A DNA stretch of 64,000 nucleotides from Spinactinospora alkalitolerans (GTDB taxonomy: Bacteria; Actinomycetota; Actinomycetes; Streptosporangiales; Streptosporangiaceae), in assembly GCF_013408795.1 (NCBI RefSeq), contig NZ_JACCCC010000001.1:4402001-4466000 (forward strand), read 5' to 3'. The position numbers were made by a program, and so were the translations under genes. The first letter of the stretch is position 1, and every line of letters starts with the position of its first letter. Below are positions 58,043-64,000 of the stretch, piece by piece. Below the pieces are notes generated by a model. The model did not search any database and had not been told where the DNA came from. It saw nothing but the letters and a program-made list of their open reading frames with translations.

Positions 58043-58532
58043 GGACCCTCGCAACCTTTCGTGTCACCGCCTGGGCAACGGACATTGACCCCCATGAGCG
58101 GATCCCGCCTTGGCTTCAACTGAGGTCCGGATGGCGCCGGGGAGGGCCGAACGGCCTGCCGCGTATCGCGGTCCGTCATCGAGAAGGGGGAGCTTTTCGC
58201 GACCAGGACTCGCCTCATGAGGGGAGAGGCGTCGCACACCATTAAACCGAAACGATGCGCGTGAGGTCGATAGCGTATCAATCCGGCTGGACATCCCGGA
58301 TACCTTGATTATCCATCTTTGGGTGCGGTCGGATGGTGCCGGCTACGCCCGAATCGCCCCTCAGGGCCTCCCTGGTATAGACCCTTGGGCCGGTCAGAGG
58401 GTCTTTCCCCACCGCAAGAGTCCCCCCAACGTTACCTTTATAACTTTTTGGACACGCGTACCGCTTCCCGCGAACCGACTGGTCAGCGTGGCATCGTGAA
58501 AGCCGCACACGCACGTTTCGGGGGGAGCGGCC
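58043..58532. other. Intergenic region between cvnA and the M15 peptidase gene, 490 bases
   Basis: On the minus strand TCGACC (58265-58270) and TTTAAT (58241-58246), spaced by 18, could be the cvn promoter, about 200 bases upstream. On the plus strand AGACCCT/AGGGTCT (58379-58404) forms a 7-bp stem, and TATAAC at 58439-58444 could be a -10 of the peptidase gene, giving a leader of about 80 bases. No conserved riboswitch motif was recognised. Confidence 0.4.
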
Positions 58533-59900
58533 GTGAGGCACAGCGACTGCGCGTCCCTGCGCCCCGCGCAGGGACCGGATCGGGGACGGGGCCGGCCTGA
58601 GCAGTGGTCGCCGCCGCGGAGGCGCAGGGGGAGGCACCGGAGGCGGCGCGGCCGCGGCGGCGCCCGCACGGCGACCGCGCTCGTCCTCGGAACCTGGCTG
58701 GCCCTTTCGATCACGGCATCGGCCGGCGCGGACCCGACCCCCGGCACCGACGAGATCGAGCGCAGCAGGCGCGCCGAGGCCGGGCACGAGGAGTCGATCG
58801 CCGTCCTCAAGGGCAGGCTGGCCGAGGTGCGCGCGCGGCTGGCCGACCTCCAGGCCGACGCCGACGCGGCGATCCTGGACTACCGGGAGGAGGCCGACCG
58901 GCTGGAGAAGGCCGAACAGGCCTACGAGGCGGCGGACCGCAAGGCCGGCAGGGCCGCGGAGCGGCACGAGGAGTCGCGCCGCAACGCGGCCGGCTACGCG
59001 GTCTCGGCCTACAAGGGCGCCGACCTGAGCATGCTGAGCGCCTGGGTGGAGCCCGGGGGCCCGCAGGAGATCATGGACCGCAGCGGCTACGTGCGCCTGC
59101 TGGCCGGCCACCGCAAGGACGTCCTGGACCGCACCGACGCCTCCGACATCGCGGCCGAGACGCTGCGCGACCACGCCGAGTCGGCGGAGGAGGAGCAGCA
59201 GGAGGCCACCGGCGACGCCGCGGAGGCCAGGGAGCGGGCGCTGGCGGCGGTGCACGAGCAGGAGGAGGCCATGGAGTCGATCCTGGCCGAGCAGTCGGAG
59301 GTGGAGGCCGAGCTCCTCGCGGCCCAGGACAACACCGCCGAGCTGGAGCGGGAGCGCGAGGAGGCGCTGGAGCAGGCCGAGCAGGCCGAGCAGGCCGCCG
59401 AAGGCGGCGGATCGGCGCTCGGGCGGCAGAACGACGGCGGCGGGAGTTCCGGCGGGGACGGGAGCACCCGGCAGGGGTCCGCGACCGGCGGGTGCACCGG
59501 GCGCTCCACCGGCGGCTTCGCCAACGGCCAGATCCCCTGGTCGGCGCTGTGCCCGCTGCCCCAGGCCGGGGAGATGCTGCGCGCCGACGCCGCGGCGGAC
59601 TTCATCAGGCTCGACGGCGCCTTCCGCGAGCGGTTCGGTCGCCCGATGTGCGTCACCGACTCCTACCGGCCCCTGTCGGAGCAGGTCCGGCTGTTCCACC
59701 AGATGCAGGCGGGGATGGCGGCCCGTCCCGGCACCAGCATGCACGGCCTGGGCATCGCCGTGGACCTGTGCGGGGGCGTGAACGTGCACGGCTCGACGGA
59801 GTACCGGTGGATGATGGCCAACGCCCCGGGGCACGGCTGGCACAACCCCGGCTGGGCGCAGAACGGCTTCGAGCCCTGGCACTGGGAGTACACGGGCTGA
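58533..59900 (+). CDS. Secreted M15-family (D-Ala-D-Ala carboxypeptidase) peptidase with coiled coil
   Basis: A 455-residue exported peptidoglycan hydrolase. The N-terminus has a long Arg-rich segment before the signal helix (TATALVLGTWLALSITASAGA, about 45-66). A coiled coil covers about 75-290, as in NlpC/P60 and RipA-type proteins. The C-terminal M15B domain has zinc ligands His and Asp in TSMHGLGIAVDL and His in EPWHWEY. It should cut D-Ala-D-Ala or related cross-peptide bonds in the cell wall. GTG at 58533 follows GGGGGGAG. It is convergent with the FAH-like gene across the R2 repeat. Confidence 0.92.
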   Translation: MRHSDCASLRPAQGPDRGRGRPEQWSPPRRRRGRHRRRRGRGGARTATALVLGTWLALSITASAGADPTPGTDEIERSRRAEAGHEESIAVLKGRLAEVRARLADLQADADAAILDYREEADRLEKAEQAYEAADRKAGRAAERHEESRRNAAGYAVSAYKGADLSMLSAWVEPGGPQEIMDRSGYVRLLAGHRKDVLDRTDASDIAAETLRDHAESAEEEQQEATGDAAEARERALAAVHEQEEAMESILAEQSEVEAELLAAQDNTAELEREREEALEQAEQAEQAAEGGGSALGRQNDGGGSSGGDGSTRQGSATGGCTGRSTGGFANGQIPWSALCPLPQAGEMLRADAAADFIRLDGAFRERFGRPMCVTDSYRPLSEQVRLFHQMQAGMAARPGTSMHGLGIAVDLCGGVNVHGSTEYRWMMANAPGHGWHNPGWAQNGFEPWHWEYTG

Positions 59901-59929
59901 GCGGCCCTTACCAGCTGCGCTCAACCACA

Positions 59930-60430
59930 GGGGGTCGTGAAACCTCAACCCAAGGAGGGATCCGCGGTGACCGGGCGACGGTGCACGCCGTCCCCAGTCT
60001 CAGGGGGTTTGAAGCCTCAGCCACAGGAGGGATCCGCGGTGACTAGGCGATCCTCTCGCGTAGCCGAAGGCCCCTACAGGGATCGCGCCGGCGCCGCGCC
60101 ACCCACGCCGCCACCGTGGGCGCCAGGCCGCGACCGGGGTTTCGGTGCGCGCCCACGGCGGCGGGCCGCCGTGCCCGCTCGCCTCGGCCACCGAGCGCGT
60201 GAAACACCGGCCACAGGAGTTTGAACCCCGACCCAAAGACTGAACGCACACCGCCACCTCGGGCTCCAGGCCGAAACCATGGTGTCGGCGTGCGCTTCGC
60301 ACGCGGGAGCGGGAGGGCGACTTCCGTCTATGGGCCTTCGGCCACGCGAGAGAATCGCCCACCCGCACGCCCTCCCTCCTGGGGCGGGCCTGACAAACCC
60401 CTACGACGGGCCTTCAGGGTCTCCTGCGGC
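59930..60430. repeat. Repeat family R2, copy 2 (long form)
   Basis: The region carries direct and inverted copies. CGCGGTGACCGGGCGA-type and CGCGGTGACTAGGCGATCC segments occur on the left (59965, 60035). The arm GGCGATCCTCTCGCGTAGCC (60047-60066) is complementary to GGCCACGCGAGAGAATCGCC (60340-60359). The same motifs occur at 49240-49530. It fills the 575-base gap between convergent genes. No transposase or other gene was seen. Confidence 0.75.
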
Positions 60431-60475
60431 CGAGGTTCCGCTTCCGGACGAGGGGCCCGCGGCCACGTGCGGCCG

Positions 60476-61156
60476 CTACGCCCCCGAACCGATCCTGAGT
60501 TCGAACTCGCCGAGGACACCGCCCTCGACGAGGAGCTCCTCGCCGGCCTCCAGCAGCCGGGTGCGGGCCGGCAGGGCCGCGACGACGTCGCCGCGCAGCC
60601 CCTCGGCCCAGGCGAGCTTGCCGTCGAGGTCGACCGTGGCCATCACGGTGCCCTCGATGCCGGCGGTCACGGTGAGGTCGGCGCCGTCGAACTCGTCGTG
60701 GGTCACGATGGCCGGGCCGAGCGTGAGCCCGACCGGTTCCCCCTCGGGGGTGCGCCACAGGCAGGCCGGCGTGTAGCCGGCGTGCCGACCCTGGGCGCCG
60801 AACACCGCGGCCACGCCCGGCGCGGCGGAGAGCGCATCGACCCCCTGCGGAAGCACGATGCCGTCATCGGTGCCGCGCACCAGCTCCGGTCCGATGCTCA
60901 GCCGCTCGCCGTCGGCCAGGCTCAACTCGATCGGCGCCGACGGCACGAGCGGGGCGCACAGCCGGGTCTCGAACTCCACGATGATCTCCACCGGCGCGGC
61001 CAGTGCGCGCTGGTAGGCGCCCGCCAGGGCGTCGCACCCCTCCGCCAGCAGTTCGGGCACGCTCTCGTCGCCGGGGTAGCCGAAGACGCAGCCGTCATCG
61101 ATGATCCCCGGCCGCTCCGCACCGCCACTGGGCGACAGATAGGTGACCCAGCGCAT
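60476..61156 (-). CDS. FAH-family-like protein (fumarylacetoacetate hydrolase fold, divergent)
   Basis: A 226-residue protein. Its N-terminus MRWVTYLSPSGGAERPGIIDDGCVFGY is that of FAH-family hydrolases, and ETRLCAPLVPSAPI matches the linker. But the catalytic-core motifs of FAH enzymes (the EExxD metal-binding set) are not obvious and the protein is shorter than the usual 260-290. It may be a divergent member. GGGAGGGG precedes the ATG at 61156. Confidence 0.7.
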   Translation of the reverse strand: MRWVTYLSPSGGAERPGIIDDGCVFGYPGDESVPELLAEGCDALAGAYQRALAAPVEIIVEFETRLCAPLVPSAPIELSLADGERLSIGPELVRGTDDGIVLPQGVDALSAAPGVAAVFGAQGRHAGYTPACLWRTPEGEPVGLTLGPAIVTHDEFDGADLTVTAGIEGTVMATVDLDGKLAWAEGLRGDVVAALPARTRLLEAGEELLVEGGVLGEFELRIGSGA

Positions 61157-61321
61157 GTCCCACCCCTCCCAAGATGAAACAGCCTTCCCGAACCGAACCG
61201 TGAAACACCGGAACAGCCGATGGAACGATCATTGGAACAACAGAGGGCGGTTATCGCCCCCACTCACGGTATCCCGGGCCGGAAACCTGCGGACACCGGG
61301 CGGCTCTCGGCGGCCGCCCGT

Positions 61322-61576
61322 TCAGCCGCGCTCCGGGGCCGGATCCGCGAGCGGGCCGTGCTCCTTTCCGGTGCCGGCGCACATCCGGCACTCCTCGGCC
61401 ACCCGGACCCAGCCGATCACGCCGGCTCCGTCCAGGTGCGGCCGCTCCGGCCGCCACCGGCCGGAGCCGGTGCAGAACCGGCACGGCCGGTCGTCCCGAT
61501 CGCACCATTCGCAGGCGTCCAGCTCGCATTGCCGCCGCCTCGACTCCACCCGCACCAGCCCGTCCCCCACACCCAT
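61322..61576 (-). CDS. Small DnaJ-type zinc-ribbon protein
   Basis: An 84-residue protein starting MGVGDGLVRVESRRRQCELD. It has two DnaJ-like CxxCxGxG repeats, CRFCTGSG and CRMCAGTG, plus CELDACEWC upstream. Four to five Cys pairs suggest one or two zinc sites. GGGAGGG lies six bases before the ATG at 61576. No J domain is present. Role unknown; may bind nucleic acid or act as a chaperone accessory. Confidence 0.75.
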   Translation of the reverse strand: MGVGDGLVRVESRRRQCELDACEWCDRDDRPCRFCTGSGRWRPERPHLDGAGVIGWVRVAEECRMCAGTGKEHGPLADPAPERG

Positions 61577-61716
61577 GGCAGCCCTCCCGCCTTCGGCCGC
61601 GACGGCCCGCGACGATCGCCGCACCGGCCGCACGGCGCGGCGGAAAGCGCCGGCCGTCCGCCGGAAGGGCAGGCCCAGCGTCGCACAGCCTGGGGCGGGC
61701 GTCCAGGGAGGAGGGG

Positions 61717-62742
61717 TCAGGCCGACTCACGAACCACCAGGTAGGTGTCGAGGATCAGGTTGGCGGGGGCGCGGTCGGAGTACGCCAGCCAGTCGGCCAG
61801 GATGCGCGCCATCTCCCGGCCCATCTTCTCGGTCGGCTGGTGCACCGTCGTGAGCGGGGGGTCGGAGTGCAGCGCGAGCGCGGAGTCGTCGAAGCCCACG
61901 ACCGCCACGTCGTCGGGGACCCTGCGGCCGGCCTCGCGCAGCACCCGCAGCGCGGCCAGCGCCATGAGGTCCGATGCGACGAACACCGCGTCCAACCGCG
62001 GGGAGGCGGCCAGCAGGGACCGGACGGCCCGCTCCCCGCCCTCGTAGCTGAAGTCGCCGTAGGCGATGAGATCGGGGGACGCGGGCTGACCGCTCTCCAG
62101 CAGCGCGTCCTGGTAGCCGCGCAGCCGGTCCACACCGGCGACCATGTCCTGCGGGCCGGCCACGGTGCCGATCCGGCTGCGGCCGCTGTCCAGCAGGTGC
62201 CTGGTGGCGCTGCGGGCCCCGCCCACGTTGTCGATGTCGACGGAGCACAGCGGCTCGCCCACCGGGCCGAGCGGGCGGCCGCCGTGCACGCAGGGCACGT
62301 CGGCCCGCGCCAGCCGGGCCGGCAGCGGGTCGTCGCGGTGCAGCGACACCGCCAGCACGCCGTCGACGTGCCGACCGGTCAGGTACTCCCCCAGGCGTTC
62401 GTGTTCGGCGCTGGAGCGGGCGGTCGCCAGCAGGAGCTGCAGGCCCCGGTCGTTGAGCACCGAGCTGACGCCCCTGACGATGTCGGCGAAGAACGGCTGG
62501 GCGAACAGCCGGTCCTCGTGCTCGGAGACGACCAGGGCGATCATGTCGGTCCGCTGGGTGACCAGGGTGCGCGCCGCGTGGTTGGGGACGTACCCCAGGT
62601 CCTTGACGGCGCGCAGCACGGCATCGCGCGTGGCGGGGCTCACCTGCTGCGAACCGTTGATCACCCGGGACACCGTGCCCCGCCCCACTCCGGCGAGCTC
62701 CGCCACCATCTCCAGCGTCGGCCGTTGCCGACGAACCCCCAT
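61717..62742 (-). CDS. LacI-family regulator
   Basis: A 341-residue regulator with the LacI helix-turn-helix at the start (TLEMVAELAGVGRGTVSRVINGSQQVSPATRDAVLRAVKDLGYVPN) and a sugar-binding domain (VDGVLAVSLHRDD, AVFVASDLMALAALRVL, VAVVGFDDSALAL). It directly follows the beta-glucosidase gene, so it probably senses a beta-glucoside or cellobiose-derived sugar and represses that operon. ATG at 62742 gives the usual start. Confidence 0.93.
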   Translation of the reverse strand: MGVRRQRPTLEMVAELAGVGRGTVSRVINGSQQVSPATRDAVLRAVKDLGYVPNHAARTLVTQRTDMIALVVSEHEDRLFAQPFFADIVRGVSSVLNDRGLQLLLATARSSAEHERLGEYLTGRHVDGVLAVSLHRDDPLPARLARADVPCVHGGRPLGPVGEPLCSVDIDNVGGARSATRHLLDSGRSRIGTVAGPQDMVAGVDRLRGYQDALLESGQPASPDLIAYGDFSYEGGERAVRSLLAASPRLDAVFVASDLMALAALRVLREAGRRVPDDVAVVGFDDSALALHSDPPLTTVHQPTEKMGREMARILADWLAYSDRAPANLILDTYLVVRESA

Positions 62743-62840
62743 GTCCACCCCTTCTTCCCTGCCTGCTGCACACATGACGCCGCCGCCCTTCCACGTCCCA
62801 CCAGTCCAATAGTGGTACACGCGGAGGGGCGGCGGTTACC

Positions 62841-62857
62841 ACGGCGGACGCCGCCGT
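62841..62857 (-). terminator. Short hairpin after the beta-glucosidase gene
   Basis: ACGGCGG-ACG-CCGCCGT is a 7-bp stem just after the stop codon at 62866 on the minus strand. It lies before the LacI gene and may weaken readthrough. Confidence 0.35.
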
Positions 62858-62865
62858 CCTTCCTA

Positions 62866-64000
62866 TCAGTGCCGGTCGGGCAGGCTCCCCGAGCGGGCGA
62901 CACCGGAGTACCAGTGCCCGCTGTCCTTCACGGTGCGCTTCTGGGTCCCGTAGTCCACGTGCACCAGGCCGAAGCGCTTCGAGTACCCGAAGGCCCACTC
63001 GAAGTTGTCAAGCAGCGACCAGGCGAAGTAGCCCTTCAGCGGCACGCCTTCCTCGACGGCCTGGTGCGCGGCGCGCAGGTGCGCGTCCAGGTAGGCGACC
63101 CGCTGGGAGTCGTGCACCCTGCCGTCGGCGGCCACCTCGTCGTCGAACGCCGCGCCGTTCTCGGTGACGTAGAGCGGCACGCCCGGGTAGTCGGCGGCCA
63201 GCCGGGTGAGGACCTCGGTGAGCCCGGTGGCGTCGATCTCCCAGCCCATGGCCGTGCGCGGCATGCCCTGGTCGACGAAGACGACGTCCTCGGCGCCGGT
63301 CCAGACCTCGCCCTCGCCGGGCTCGATCAGGGCGGGGTCGATCCCTTCGGCGCCGCCCGCGACGCGCTGCGGGCTGTAGAAGTTGATCCCCAGCATGTCC
63401 AGCGGCACCGAGATCGCGGCGAGGTCGCCGTCCCGCACGAAGCCGAAGTCGCTCACCCGCGCCAGGTCGGTCCGGATGTCCTCGGGGTAGCGGCCGCGCA
63501 GCAGCGGCTCGGTGAAGATCCGGTTGCGCAGGCCGTCGATCCGGCGCGCGGCGTCGAGGTCGGCCTCGCTGTCGCTGTGGGGACGCAGCACCGTCTGGTT
63601 GTGCACCAGGCCCACGCGCAGCGGCCGGTCGAACCGCCCGGCCTGGTCGCGCATCGCGGTGGCGGCCATACCGTGCCCGAGCAGCAGGTGGTGGACCGCC
63701 GCCAGCGAGGCGGCCGGGTCCGTGCGGCCGGGCGCGTGCACGCCCTGGGCGTAGCCGAGGAAGGCCGCGCACCACGGTTCGTTGAGCGTGGCCCAGTCGG
63801 AGATGCGGTCGCCCAGCGCGCCGTGGACCACGGCGGCGTACTCGGCGAACCGGTGGGCGGTGTCGCGGTTGGGCCAGCCGCCGTCGTCCTCCAGCCGCTG
63901 CGGGAGGTCCCAGTGGTAGAGCGTCGGCCACGGTTCGATGCCGGCCTTGAGCAGCTCGTCGACGAGCCGGTCGTAGAAGTCCAGGCCGGCCTGGTTGATC
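62866..64000 (-). CDS. GH1 beta-glucosidase, 3' part (5' end outside window)
   Basis: The visible 378 residues cover most of a GH1 enzyme. The acid/base motif is TLNEPW and the nucleophile motif is YVTENGAAF; LYHWDLPQRLEDDGGW and LKGYFAWSLLDNFEWAFGYSKRFGL are also standard. It hydrolyses cellobiose or other beta-glucosides. The frame is open to the right edge (N-terminal about 80-90 residues missing). The downstream LacI gene suggests sugar-induced control. Confidence 0.96.
   Translation of the reverse strand, partial: INQAGLDFYDRLVDELLKAGIEPWPTLYHWDLPQRLEDDGGWPNRDTAHRFAEYAAVVHGALGDRISDWATLNEPWCAAFLGYAQGVHAPGRTDPAASLAAVHHLLLGHGMAATAMRDQAGRFDRPLRVGLVHNQTVLRPHSDSEADLDAARRIDGLRNRIFTEPLLRGRYPEDIRTDLARVSDFGFVRDGDLAAISVPLDMLGINFYSPQRVAGGAEGIDPALIEPGEGEVWTGAEDVVFVDQGMPRTAMGWEIDATGLTEVLTRLAADYPGVPLYVTENGAAFDDEVAADGRVHDSQRVAYLDAHLRAAHQAVEEGVPLKGYFAWSLLDNFEWAFGYSKRFGLVHVDYGTQKRTVKDSGHWYSGVARSGSLPDRH

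Noticed and set aside
58376-58532. c-di-AMP riboswitch before the M15 peptidase gene
   Set aside because: Such switches often precede wall hydrolases, but the conserved core motifs were not found in this leader; only a short stem is visible.

Overview
The window is high-GC DNA from an actinomycete. Most starts are GTG or ATG behind purine-rich ribosome binding sites. Three signatures point the same way: an intact cvnABCD conservon, several XRE/DUF5753 regulators with DUF397 and DUF6879 partners, and a lasso-peptide cluster carrying an isoaspartyl-methyltransferase homologue like those described in Thermobifida. The best guess is Nocardiopsaceae or a close relative. This is inference from gene content, not from a marker gene; no rRNA or tRNA gene was seen.

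Layout. 1-6.5 kb: end of a CopD-type membrane protein, an amidohydrolase-like and an enolase-superfamily protein that both lack expected catalytic residues, alanine dehydrogenase, and a MerR regulator divergent from a methyltransferase. 6.6-12.8 kb: cell-surface and small proteins (NAGPA-type lipoprotein, MaoC hydratase, membrane-anchored repeat protein, LPXTG protein with a Glu-Pro stalk). 13.0-14.2 kb: decayed SMC-type gene of the TIGR02680 (Wadjet-related) family. 14.4-15.1 kb: superoxide dismutase. 15.1-20.7 kb, minus strand: lasso-peptide operon A-C-B1-B2-M followed by a DUF262/DUF1524 protein. 20.7-24.1 kb: XRE/DUF5753, DUF6879 and DUF397 regulatory modules. 24.2-37.8 kb: defence island with a stand-alone HTH-N6 adenine methylase, a complete type I restriction system hsdM-hsdS-hsdR, a frameshifted SMC-like ATPase with a small partner, and a doubly disrupted metallo-beta-lactamase-fold gene. 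The island is interspersed with a repeat family and carries an identical 20-bp palindromic site at two places. 37.9-43.7 kb: housekeeping genes, csoR-copZ and a type II NADH dehydrogenase. 43.1-49.2 kb: TetR regulator divergent from an acyl-CoA carboxylase/acyl-CoA dehydrogenase operon. 49.5-53.0 kb: methyltransferase, BCCT transporter and a DUF1707 protein. 53.2-58.0 kb: conservon cvnABCD. 58.5-64 kb: M15 peptidase, FAH-like protein, small zinc protein, LacI regulator and the 3' part of a GH1 beta-glucosidase.

How it works together. The most notable system is the lasso-peptide operon. A 38-residue precursor is predicted to be cleaved to a 16-residue core with a Gly1-Asp9 ring containing an Asp6-Thr7 pair, which the methyltransferase would convert to an aspartimide. 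The defence region combines working restriction-modification with broken or remnant modules. Two families of large inverted-repeat elements sit in 3' intergenic gaps, mostly between convergent genes. All functional statements come from reading the sequence and from family knowledge; no searches were run.
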